Below, piece by piece: positions 7,370 through 17,048 of a DNA stretch of 64,000 nucleotides. Origin of the DNA: DATGPD01 sp041398565 (lineage in GTDB: Bacteria > Planctomycetota > UBA1135 > UBA2386); contig JAWKUN010000002.1 of assembly GCA_041398565.1 (NCBI GenBank), positions 434,001 to 498,000 of the forward strand. Reading direction: 5' to 3'. Under the pieces are notes generated by a model. It was not told where the DNA came from. It searched no databases and saw only the letters and a list, made by a program, of their open reading frames with translations. Positions within the stretch are counted from its first letter, which is position 1. Each line of letters starts with the position of its first letter. The position numbers were made by a program, and so were the translations under genes.

Positions 7370-9997
7370 ATGAGAACGACAATCCTCTTCGCCTCTCTCG
7401 GCGCGATCGCGGCCAGCGCGTTCGCCCAATCCAATTCCGTCGACGGTGTCACGTCGACGCAAGCACCGCAGACCCCGGCCGAAGGCAGCATCGTCGCTGG
7501 CCAGGCGCCCGGCACCGAGCGGTGGATCGCGCACTTCAGCAAGCGCAGCTTCGACCTGGGCGCGTTCCGCCAGGCCGTCCTCGACAAGCGTCCGGCTGCC
7601 GAGGTCGCGGCCATCGTCGCCGACATGGAGCGCAAGGTCGAACTCGACCAGGCGGCCTTCGTCACCGCGGTGCGCTCGCTCGGGGGCACCGTCGTCAAGC
7701 AGTGGTGGCTGATCAACGCCGCCGCGTTCGAGATCGCTCCGGGCAAGCTCGACGCGGTCGCCAAGGTCGACGGCGTCGCGCGCCTCGAGGCCGATCGTTG
7801 GGTCTACCCCTCGATCCGCACCGCGACCAACGCGAACAACCACAACTCCGACGCGGTCAACGCTGCCGGCAACACCGGCCTGGGCGTCGCCGCGGCCATC
7901 ATGGACACGGGTCAGGACGAGAACATGGGCGGGACCGGCCGCCCGCACCGCATGTACTTCATCAACGGCGATCCGACGAACACCGGTGGCGGTGGCATCG
8001 GTGGCAGCCGCTTGGTGGTCAACCGTCTGATCGGCACCGTCGGTCCGGACGATCCGCACAACCACGGCACCGGCGTCGCCGGCATCGTGCTGAGCGGCGG
8101 CTGGCTGTCGGCGGGCGCCGACGCCGGGCACGCCCCGCGCGCCCAGGCCGCCGGCTACGGCATCTCCGAGAACACCGGCGGTGGCTCGAGCTTCACCACC
8201 ATCGCCAACGCCTGGCAGGCGATCGCCGCCGACAAGGTGCAGTTCAACATCGTCAGCGCCAACAACTCCTACTCGGGCACCCCCGACCCGCTGAACGCCA
8301 GCCAGCAGGCGCTGGACTCGGCGGCCCTCAACGCCGACATCATGGTCTGCGTGGCCGCCGCCAACAACGGCGCCTCGACCGCCGCCAGCCAGAGCTGCGC
8401 CAACGGCCTGGCAGTCGCCGCCGTCAACCCCAACACGCACACCGTGGCGACCTTCTCGTCGCGCGGCCCGCTGTCGGGTGACACGCAGCGCTTCTACCCC
8501 GACATCGCCGCCTGCGGCGTCAGCACGGTCATGCCGCTGCGCGACAACGAGAGCAGCGACTACGTCGCATCGGGCACGTCGATGGCATCGCCGCAGGTTT
8601 GCGGCGCCGCCACGCTGATCCGCGCCGCCGACCCCGCCATGCGTGCCGACGAGACCAAGGCGGTCCTGCTGGCGTCGACCCTCGACATCAGCACCCAGAA
8701 CCCGTCGCCGCCCTACAACAGCCGCAACGCCTACGGCATGGGCCTGTTGAAGGACGACTACGCCATGGACACGACCTTGCGCACGCGCGGTGACCACGGT
8801 CGCAACACGGTCAGCAGCGGCACCACCACCTGGCGCCAGAACTTCACCGTGACGCCGGGCGTCAACTATCAGTTCGCCATCGCTTGGATGCGCTCGAACT
8901 TCAGCGTCACCACGTGGGCCAACCTCGACCTCGAGATCCGTCAGGGCACCACCGTCCTCGCCAGCTCGGCGACGACGCGCAACCTGTACGAGCGCGTGAC
9001 CTTCGCCCCCACCGGCACGACGGTGACGGCGGTCGTGACGGGGACGAGCTTCGAGACCGGCACGACCAGCCAGGACTTCGGTTGGTCGATGTTCGAGTTC
9101 GGCCTCGGGCCGATCGCGGGCACCTACACCACCTACGGCACCGGTTGCCGTGGTTCCGGCCAGGGCGGCGGTGGTCCGGCCTGCTTGACCAACAACCCGA
9201 ACACGACCGCGATCTCCGGCACCGCCGGCGGCAACGGCGCGTTCGCCTTCCCGGCGCTGCCGACCTCGAACATCACCGTCACCGGCTTCGAGATCTTCAC
9301 CCGCGGCAACCACACGCTGCAGACGGCGCTCTACCTCGCCGATGCCACCGGCCGCCCGACGGGTGCCGCGCTGGCGACGTCGACCCTGACCGTTGGCCCG
9401 ACCGACGGCTGGTACAACACGATCTTCACGCCGACGCCCATCGCGGCCGGCCAGAACATCGCGATCGAGTTCAGCGGTCTGCCCTCGGGCGGCTTGCTCA
9501 ACATCGCCTCGTCGGGCACGGCGTCCACCCACTTCTACAAGCCGGTGGGCCAGGCCACCTACAACGGGCCGTTCAACAGCTACCCGTGGGCGTGGAAGAT
9601 CAACTGCGGTAGCGGTGGCGGCGGCGCGGTGCCGGTCCTCAGCGCCACCGGCGTGCCGGTGATCAACAGCTCGTTCACCGTCAACCTCGGCTTCGCCAAC
9701 CCGTCGGCGCCGGTGGCGATGTCGGTGGGCGGCTCCGACACCATCTGGTCGGGCATCCCGCTGCCCTTCAATCTAGCCCCCTTCGGCGCGCCCAGCTGCT
9801 TCGTGCTGGCCAGCGCCGAGGTGCTGCTGCCCAACACCACGAACGCGGCGGGCGCCGCCAGCCAGCCGATGCCGATCCCGAACTCGTCGGCCCTGGTGTC
9901 GCGCCAGTTCTTCGACCAGTGGATCGTCATCGATCCGGCCAACACGCTGGGCATCGTCACCAGCAACGGCGGCAAGGGCACCATCGGTCGCCCGTGA
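7370..9997 (+). CDS. Secreted subtilisin-like serine protease (S8) with lineage C-terminal domain
   Basis: Encodes 875 residues starting at the ATG that opens a signal peptide (TTILFASLGAIAASAFA). The catalytic triad is readable: D179 in AAIMDTG, H232 in NHGTGVAGI, S404 in SGTSMASPQVCGAA, so it should be an active extracytoplasmic S8 protease. An N-terminal inhibitor_I9-like prodomain (about 30-150) precedes the catalytic domain. Downstream are beta-rich regions, a TYTTYGTGC motif near residue 585, a second domain with ITVTGFEIFTRGNHT, and a final block of about 130 residues ending in IVTSNGGKGTIG. The C-terminal block resembles the ends of the secreted proteins encoded at 13292-15868 and 49982-51064. 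A sigma-70-like promoter lies upstream; the next gene converges on it 41 bases away. Confidence 0.93.
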   Translation: MRTTILFASLGAIAASAFAQSNSVDGVTSTQAPQTPAEGSIVAGQAPGTERWIAHFSKRSFDLGAFRQAVLDKRPAAEVAAIVADMERKVELDQAAFVTAVRSLGGTVVKQWWLINAAAFEIAPGKLDAVAKVDGVARLEADRWVYPSIRTATNANNHNSDAVNAAGNTGLGVAAAIMDTGQDENMGGTGRPHRMYFINGDPTNTGGGGIGGSRLVVNRLIGTVGPDDPHNHGTGVAGIVLSGGWLSAGADAGHAPRAQAAGYGISENTGGGSSFTTIANAWQAIAADKVQFNIVSANNSYSGTPDPLNASQQALDSAALNADIMVCVAAANNGASTAASQSCANGLAVAAVNPNTHTVATFSSRGPLSGDTQRFYPDIAACGVSTVMPLRDNESSDYVASGTSMASPQVCGAATLIRAADPAMRADETKAVLLASTLDISTQNPSPPYNSRNAYGMGLLKDDYAMDTTLRTRGDHGRNTVSSGTTTWRQNFTVTPGVNYQFAIAWMRSNFSVTTWANLDLEIRQGTTVLASSATTRNLYERVTFAPTGTTVTAVVTGTSFETGTTSQDFGWSMFEFGLGPIAGTYTTYGTGCRGSGQGGGGPACLTNNPNTTAISGTAGGNGAFAFPALPTSNITVTGFEIFTRGNHTLQTALYLADATGRPTGAALATSTLTVGPTDGWYNTIFTPTPIAAGQNIAIEFSGLPSGGLLNIASSGTASTHFYKPVGQATYNGPFNSYPWAWKINCGSGGGGAVPVLSATGVPVINSSFTVNLGFANPSAPVAMSVGGSDTIWSGIPLPFNLAPFGAPSCFVLASAEVLLPNTTNAAGAASQPMPIPNSSALVSRQFFDQWIVIDPANTLGIVTSNGGKGTIGRP

Positions 9998-10038
9998 GGT
10001 AGCGCGGGCTGGTCACATCGGGCTCTCGGCCCCCGGGC

Positions 10039-11550
10039 TCAGGGCTCGATGGTGACCAGCCGCGCCTCTGCGACCCGCAGCGCACCCAGCTCGCCGTCGA
10101 CCTCGAAGCTCTGTTCGAGTTCGGGCAAACGGCGGCTGGGGAAGCGCGCGAGGTAGGCATCGAGATCGGGGAAGCGCTGCATGCGCTCGCCGACACGGCC
10201 ACCGAAGCGCAGCCTGAGGTAGCGCACGCCCTTGCCCATGCGGGCGAGCGCCTCGCGGTTCTGCTCGAGCACCGCTGGGTCGACCAACGGCAGGATCAAG
10301 AAGTCGCTGGAGTCGACGTAGTAGCGGTAGCCCCAGCTCAGATCCGAGGCGACGACGTAGCGACGCTCGCTGCCATCGGGCTGCACCTCGTGGGTGGCGG
10401 CGGTGGCGGCGCGGCCGTAGTCGCGGAAGAAGGCCGTGCGCGCCTGACGCACCCGCGTGTAGGCCTGCCAGCCGGCAGCCGCCAGCACGACGACCCCGAG
10501 CACCCCGCCCGCGCGGTGACGCAGGAGCATCGCCGACGCCGACGCCGCCGCCAGCGCGCCGAGCATCGAGGGGAAGTCGGTGTGCGTGAGGACGTGGTTG
10601 CCGAACAACAGGCTGCCGAGGAGACCGGCGACGACGAGGGCGGCGGTGAGGCGAGGCGCGCGGCGCAGGAGCGACGGCAGACCGAGGACCAGGCCGGCGA
10701 GCACGGGGAGCGTGAGCGCGCGGTTGGAGCAGGACGCCATGCCGCGCAGCTGGTCGAGGAAGGGTGGTCGCGACAGGATGGTTCCCTGCACGAGCCCGGC
10801 GTTGGAGATGCCCGCGCCCGGATGGCTCCAGATCGGTGCCTGCGCCGCCCATTGACGCCACAGGAGGAAGAGCAGCAGGGAGACGCCGCTCAGCCCCCAG
10901 GCGAAGGCCAGGCGGCGCAGGCCGGGCGCGCGCAGCTCGGTGAGTGGCACCAACGCCAGGCAGAAGAATCCGAAGTGCCAGTCGGCCCAGGGGCCGAGCA
11001 ACGCCATGACGAGGGTCAACGCGCGCCAGCCGCGCGAGGACGAGGTCTTCTGCCGTTCGTAGCCGAGCAGCATGAGCAGGCCGAAGGCGATGGTGAAGGG
11101 CCACTGCGACGCCTGGATGTCGATGTAGAACACCGGCAGCACCAAGAACACGGCGCCCGCGAGCAGCGCGCGCAGGGAGCCGAGCGAGGGCCGCAACAGC
11201 TCGACCAGGGCCACGGTCGCCACCAGGTGCGCCAGCAGGGTCGTGCCGCGCAGGCCGGCCTCGTCGGCGCCGAACATCGCGGCCAGCCAGAAGCCGCCCG
11301 GCGGATGGTGCAGATAGGGCTCGAGCCCGCCATAGAGGTCCGGCACGAACGGAGACCCGCGCAAGGCGAAGAAACCGATGTCGCGGTAGCCCTTCGCCAC
11401 GCAGGCGAAGTAGCTGCCGGCGTTGCCTTCGCCGAAGCCGAACGGAGCGTGCAGCTGCAGCAGGTGCAAGAGGGCACCGCAGGCGAGCAGAGCACAGAGG
11501 CCGCCGACATGGGTCAGGTCATGGCGGGAGCGCGACGGCGACGCGAACAT
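10039..11550 (-). CDS. Polytopic membrane protein, GT39/ArnT-like glycosyltransferase
   Basis: Encodes 503 residues with about ten hydrophobic segments (for example LCALLACGALLHLLQL, LLAGAVFLVLPVFYIDI, LLGYE...WRALTLVMALL, LAFAWGLSGVSLLLFLLW, AALVVAGLLGSLLFG), then a soluble C-terminal portion of about 120 residues. The first periplasmic loop holds EGNAGSYFACVAKGY and the next HHPPGGFWLAAM, the layout of acidic residue and HPPG-like motif seen in PMT/ArnT-type GT-C glycosyltransferases that use polyprenyl-phosphate sugars. Transfer of a sugar to a lipid or protein at the outer face of the membrane is the best guess; donor and acceptor cannot be read from sequence. It is transcribed divergently from the ABC-F gene across 99 bases that contain a REP-like hairpin. 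Confidence 0.75.
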   Translation of the reverse strand: MFASPSRSRHDLTHVGGLCALLACGALLHLLQLHAPFGFGEGNAGSYFACVAKGYRDIGFFALRGSPFVPDLYGGLEPYLHHPPGGFWLAAMFGADEAGLRGTTLLAHLVATVALVELLRPSLGSLRALLAGAVFLVLPVFYIDIQASQWPFTIAFGLLMLLGYERQKTSSSRGWRALTLVMALLGPWADWHFGFFCLALVPLTELRAPGLRRLAFAWGLSGVSLLLFLLWRQWAAQAPIWSHPGAGISNAGLVQGTILSRPPFLDQLRGMASCSNRALTLPVLAGLVLGLPSLLRRAPRLTAALVVAGLLGSLLFGNHVLTHTDFPSMLGALAAASASAMLLRHRAGGVLGVVVLAAAGWQAYTRVRQARTAFFRDYGRAATAATHEVQPDGSERRYVVASDLSWGYRYYVDSSDFLILPLVDPAVLEQNREALARMGKGVRYLRLRFGGRVGERMQRFPDLDAYLARFPSRRLPELEQSFEVDGELGALRVAEARLVTIEP

Positions 11551-11599
11551 GGGCCGCCATCAGACGCACGCCGCCCGGCGCCGACAACGCGTTATCGTC

Positions 11600-11628
11600 A
11601 ACAGAGTGGAGTCAGGCTCCACCCTGTT
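11600..11628 (+). repeat. REP-like hairpin repeat, copy C
   Basis: AACAG and CTGTT flank GTGGAG and CTCCAC around a TCAGG loop, giving an 11-bp stem interrupted by one unpaired base on each side. It belongs to the GTGGAGTCAGG family also seen at 20390 and 25306. It ends 21 bases before the ABC-F start codon, so it lies in or next to the 5' leader of that gene. Confidence 0.7.
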
Positions 11629-11649
11629 ACTTTGCTGCGGGTTTCCCCG

Positions 11650-13284
<1,635 letters not shown>

Positions 13285-13291
13285 GCCGACC

Positions 13292-15868
13292 TCACGGGCA
13301 GAGGAAGCCGCCCAAGAAGCTGCCGCCGATCAGCATGTCGAGGCCGTTGCTGGTGATGACCGGCGTGCGGAAGGGCACGAACACGTCGACCGCGGTCACG
13401 TACGAGTAGACGTGCACGCCGATCGCCCCCGCGTTGGCAGGCAGCGGGAAGGTCAGGCTGCCGGCACCGGAACCGTTGATGGCGATCGGCACCGACACCG
13501 TCGGCTCGGCCTGGATGAAGCAAGCGGGGTTGGCGCCGACGAAGCCGAGGCTGAGCGGCAACGGCAGGCCGTTCCACACCGTGCGCGACGCGCCGAACGA
13601 GACCACGGCCGGCGTCGGCCCGGCCAGCCCGGTGACCGTGTGGGTCACGCTGGCACCGATGTCTGGCGTCGAGGTCGAGGCGTAGCGCGGCGCGACGCTG
13701 TTGCTACCGGTGCAGGCGGTGCCGTAGGTCGAGTAGCCGCCCGGCACGTACGAGCAATACTCCGCCTCGATGAGCACCGCGTTGGCGGTCGGCAACACCG
13801 ACAGCGTGCGCTGGCCGATCGGTTGCGCCACGTTGGCCACGTACCAACGGCGGAAGGTCTGCGACCCCGACGTCGCCGGGGCGGTGAACGAGAACGGTCC
13901 GTCGCTGGCGCGGTAGCGCCGCGTGAAGCGTGTCGTGCCGTTGGCGGCGCCGTCGAGGTCGAGGGTCCCCACCGTGATCGGCACTCCGCCGGCGACGTTG
14001 CGGTCGTCGACGGTCACCACGCTCTGCAGGCCGTAGTTGGCGGTGGCGGTCTGCGCCAACGTGCCGATGCTCGACACGGTGTACGCGGGGTTGGAGCTGA
14101 CGCCGCCGCTGCCGCTCCAGTTGGCGAACAGGAAGGTGTTGCCGCCCGAAGTCACCGAAGTCGGCGCCCGCAGGGTGTAGCCCTGCTGTGGGGTGTAGCT
14201 ACGGATGAACGGCGTCGTGCCGTTCTTGCTGCCGGTGCGGTCGGTCTCGTCGACGGTGATCGGCACGCCGCTGACGCCGGTCGAGCCGACGCTCAGGGGC
14301 ACCCACGCCGGCGTGTAGTCGTCGCGCCCGAACCATGCGGTGCGGTGCACGGTCTGCGCCGTGCCCGTGCCGCCCGACTGGTTGAGACCGGTGCCCAGGA
14401 ACGTGCGCGGATCGACCGGATTGGCGATCACCGAGTGATAGTCGCCCCAACGGTTGCTGGGCGAGCCGTTGGTGCCGGTGGCGAGGGCGAAGATGGTCGC
14501 GCCCTGGAAGAACGAGTAGTAGTTGTCGACGAGGAACGCGTAGGTGGTGACGTTGGTCCCTGCCGAGCCGCCGTCCATGACCACTCCGGCATGGCCGAGG
14601 CTGTTCATGCCGACCGCCGGATAGGCGAAGTCGAAGTTCGAGTTCCAGACGTCTTCGGTGGCGATCACGCCGCGGTCGGCAGGGTTGAACACCTGCACGC
14701 GCACGTAGCTCTGCGGGTGGGCGCCGGCGTTCGAACTCCACAACCACGCCATCTCGTTGAACACGGGATTGATGTAGCCGCTGGCGATGCGGTGGTCGTC
14801 ACGCCCCAGCCAGTCGCGGCCGTCCGGCCCAGGTGACGAGCCGGTGCCGCTGCTCCACGCCGGGATGGTCCGGTCGACGTCGGCCGAACGACCGTTGTTG
14901 GCGTCGTCCCAACGGAACACCCGCATCGACGACGTGCTGTTGTGCGATGCCCAGAACATCTCCGGGAACGGGTTGCCGACGTAGTTCTGAGTGAACCGGT
15001 AGGAGGCTCCACCGCCCATCGGTGACGAGCCGCCGCTCCGACGGTAATACGACGCGATGATCGTGCTGCTCTGCAGGAGCTGGGCGATCGGGATGCGTAA
15101 CACGATCGAATCGACGTACGCACTCGACGGGTTGAACACGTTCGACGAGATGTAGACGTGGTCGCCGCTGGCAGCGATGTCGGGGTAGTCGAGCCAGTTG
15201 CCGGGGAGGCCGAAGCTGCCGGCGTTGAAGTACACGGAGCTCCACACCGAGTTGCGCAAGTTGTCGCGGTTGCGCGCCCACGCCAGGCGAAAGCCGCCGG
15301 CGTTCGTGGTGGCGCTGTACCAGTACTGGATGTACCAGAGCACCAGACCCGAGCCCGGGTCGGCGAGCACGCGCTGGTCGCAACAGACGCCGCCGTCGTT
15401 GGCGGGGAAGAGCGTGTACGGGTTGACGTAGCTCCAGGTCATGCCCGAGTCGCGCGACAGCGACCCGTAGGTGTTGCCGGTGGCGAACCAGGTGTCGCGG
15501 TTGCCGGCCACCGACGGCTCGCCCGGATGCAAGCTGGTCGACCCCGCCGGCCGATGGTCGACGTTGCGGAAGAAGGTGAAGGCTCCGGCCTGGGGCTGCA
15601 CCTCCACGTCGCCGATGCGGCAGGGCAGGCTGGTCGGCTGCGGCAGCCCGGCGTCGACCTGTGGCACCGGCGGCATACCACCGATGGGCGCGTGCTGGAA
15701 GATCCCGCGCGGCGGCTGCGGGATGTCGACCGGCGCTGGCCGATGCGTTTCGACCAGGCCGATGGTGGTGTCGGGTGGTCCGGGGTTCTGAGCGGCGACG
15801 CGGTTGGCCGCGAAGACGGAGAGAGCGAGGGCGAGGAGCCCGGCCGAACGGAGCGGATGGAGGAGCAT
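13292..15868 (-). CDS. Large secreted protein with beta-repeats and lineage C-terminal domain
   Basis: Encodes 858 residues beginning with a signal peptide (LLALALSVFAANRVAAQ). The N-terminal half (about 30-420) has sialidase/BNR-like features: Ser/Asp-box-like RDSGMTWSYV, GEPSVAGNRDTWFATG, and repeated GDHVYISSN and GNPFPEMFWASHN segments, suggesting a propeller fold. Two tandem modules of about 85 residues follow, each starting VPITVD/VPITVG and containing GTTPFIRSYTPQQGY or GTTRFTRRYRASDG, reminiscent of InlB B-repeat-like beta modules. After YSTYGTACTGSN comes a final beta-rich domain ending ITSNGLDMLIGG, similar to the C-termini of the proteins encoded at 7370 and 49982. No catalytic motif is certain; a secreted or surface adhesin/glycan-binding role is only inferred. 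Confidence 0.75.
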   Translation of the reverse strand: MLLHPLRSAGLLALALSVFAANRVAAQNPGPPDTTIGLVETHRPAPVDIPQPPRGIFQHAPIGGMPPVPQVDAGLPQPTSLPCRIGDVEVQPQAGAFTFFRNVDHRPAGSTSLHPGEPSVAGNRDTWFATGNTYGSLSRDSGMTWSYVNPYTLFPANDGGVCCDQRVLADPGSGLVLWYIQYWYSATTNAGGFRLAWARNRDNLRNSVWSSVYFNAGSFGLPGNWLDYPDIAASGDHVYISSNVFNPSSAYVDSIVLRIPIAQLLQSSTIIASYYRRSGGSSPMGGGASYRFTQNYVGNPFPEMFWASHNSTSSMRVFRWDDANNGRSADVDRTIPAWSSGTGSSPGPDGRDWLGRDDHRIASGYINPVFNEMAWLWSSNAGAHPQSYVRVQVFNPADRGVIATEDVWNSNFDFAYPAVGMNSLGHAGVVMDGGSAGTNVTTYAFLVDNYYSFFQGATIFALATGTNGSPSNRWGDYHSVIANPVDPRTFLGTGLNQSGGTGTAQTVHRTAWFGRDDYTPAWVPLSVGSTGVSGVPITVDETDRTGSKNGTTPFIRSYTPQQGYTLRAPTSVTSGGNTFLFANWSGSGGVSSNPAYTVSSIGTLAQTATANYGLQSVVTVDDRNVAGGVPITVGTLDLDGAANGTTRFTRRYRASDGPFSFTAPATSGSQTFRRWYVANVAQPIGQRTLSVLPTANAVLIEAEYCSYVPGGYSTYGTACTGSNSVAPRYASTSTPDIGASVTHTVTGLAGPTPAVVSFGASRTVWNGLPLPLSLGFVGANPACFIQAEPTVSVPIAINGSGAGSLTFPLPANAGAIGVHVYSYVTAVDVFVPFRTPVITSNGLDMLIGGSFLGGFLCP

Positions 15869-16079
15869 GTGCTTGGACGCTGGACGACCTCGCCGCGGAA
15901 GACGCGAAGCGAGGTGGCACGCCGAAGAGCGGCACCGCCGATCCGAGCGCACACGTGATCGGGGCCTTTCGTGGCCTGCCGAGCCGCTGCAGAGCCGGCA
16001 AGAGACTCGGGGTCGGTGCCGATGCACCCTCGGGTCGACATTTCCAGGACGCAGCCGGCCGTTCAGGCGACGCAGCGGA

Positions 16080-16595
16080 ATGCGCCGATACGTTCTCGTG
16101 GCAACCGCGTCCCTCCAACTCCTGCAGCTCGACGACCCGGCCAACCACGCCCCGGTCTTCTGGCTGATGACGATCGTCGGCCTCGCGATCGGCGGCATCG
16201 TCACCGCGCTTCTACGCTTCCCGCACCTGCGTCGGCCCCATTTCCAGTCGGGTCAGGCATGGTCCTGGCCGATGGCCGTGCTCGGCGGCCTGGCTCTGGC
16301 GACGCCGATCGGCGGCTGTGCCTACGCCCGGCACTGGGCCCGCTTCTTCGCTCTCGAGCTGCGTCCGGACGTACTCGTGCTGCACTACCACTCACCGAAG
16401 CGCGAGTGCGAGCTGCGGCGAGCCGACCTGCGCGAGATCGTCACCCAGCTCACCGGCGACAAGGGGAGGCGAGCCTGGGCAACGGTGCTGGTCGGCGCCG
16501 ACGGCAGCCGCTTCGCCAGCACCCCGCTGACCGCGACCGGAGTCGACACATTGGCGCGAACAGTGCGTGCCTGGCGCGACCAGGGGCCTCGCTGA
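16080..16595 (+). CDS. Small membrane protein, unknown function
   Basis: Encodes 171 residues with two hydrophobic segments, about residues 25-45 (FWLMTIVGLAIGGIVTALL) and 62-85 (WPMAVLGGLALATPIGGCAY), followed by a soluble domain of about 85 residues (VLVLHYHSPKRECELRRADL...). The soluble part, rich in alternating hydrophobic residues and ending in VDTLARTVRAW, resembles a bacterial PH-like fold in pattern, but I cannot assign a family. The ATG at 16080 keeps a compact protein; the frame is open further upstream without typical coding character. It is divergent from the secreted repeat protein and 100 bases upstream of the DUF427 gene. Confidence 0.6.
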   Translation: MRRYVLVATASLQLLQLDDPANHAPVFWLMTIVGLAIGGIVTALLRFPHLRRPHFQSGQAWSWPMAVLGGLALATPIGGCAYARHWARFFALELRPDVLVLHYHSPKRECELRRADLREIVTQLTGDKGRRAWATVLVGADGSRFASTPLTATGVDTLARTVRAWRDQGPR

Positions 16596-16681
16596 GCTGC
16601 GGTCGGCCCGACGACCCGGCGGCCGCCACAGCACGGAACCTGCCGCGCCGCCCGGTTCCTTCTCACCGCTCCCGCGCTTGC

Positions 16682-16687
16682 CTACGA
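16682..16687 (+). promoter_or_regulatory. Probable -10 element before the DUF427 gene
   Basis: TACGAT ends eight bases before the GTG start at 16696. That spacing would place transcription initiation at or next to the start codon, suggesting a leaderless mRNA. There is no good -35 hexamer at 16-18 bases. Confidence 0.3.
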
Positions 16688-16695
16688 TTCCCGGC

Positions 16696-16977
16696 GTGAG
16701 AGCAACGTGGCAAGGTCAGGTGATCGCCGACAGCGATGCGGCGCTCGAGGTCGGCGGCTACCACTACTTCCCGCGCTCCAGCGTCCGCATGGACCTGTTG
16801 CGCGCGGCGACGAAGACCGCGGCCGACCACCGGTGTCCGCACGGCGTGCAGTTCTACGACGTCGTCGACGCGCGGCACACGAGCCCGCGCAACGCCTGGT
16901 CGTACGAGAAGCCCGGCTCGGCCATGCAGAAAGTCGACCACTGGATCGGCTTCTGGGACGAGGTCGAGGTCGCGTAG
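16696..16977 (+). CDS. DUF427 domain protein
   Basis: Encodes 93 residues that match a complete DUF427 domain: WQGQVIADSDAALEVGGYHYFPRSSV, then CPHGVQFYDVV and NAWSYEKPGSAM. DUF427 proteins are small single-domain cytoplasmic proteins of unknown biochemical role, common in actinobacteria, cyanobacteria and other groups. The GTG at 16696 is chosen because the conserved domain begins immediately there; the frame extends upstream to an ATG at 16567, but that overlaps the preceding gene and adds Arg/Pro-rich sequence foreign to the family. A TACGAT hexamer eight bases upstream suggests its own promoter and a leaderless transcript. Expected family landmarks are intact. Confidence 0.85.
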   Translation: MRATWQGQVIADSDAALEVGGYHYFPRSSVRMDLLRAATKTAADHRCPHGVQFYDVVDARHTSPRNAWSYEKPGSAMQKVDHWIGFWDEVEVA

Positions 16978-17048
16978 GCGCAGCGCCCCGCCGCAGGTGT
17001 CGGAGCGTCGCCCCCGCGGCGGCGTGCGCCGAAACACACCGATCGCGG

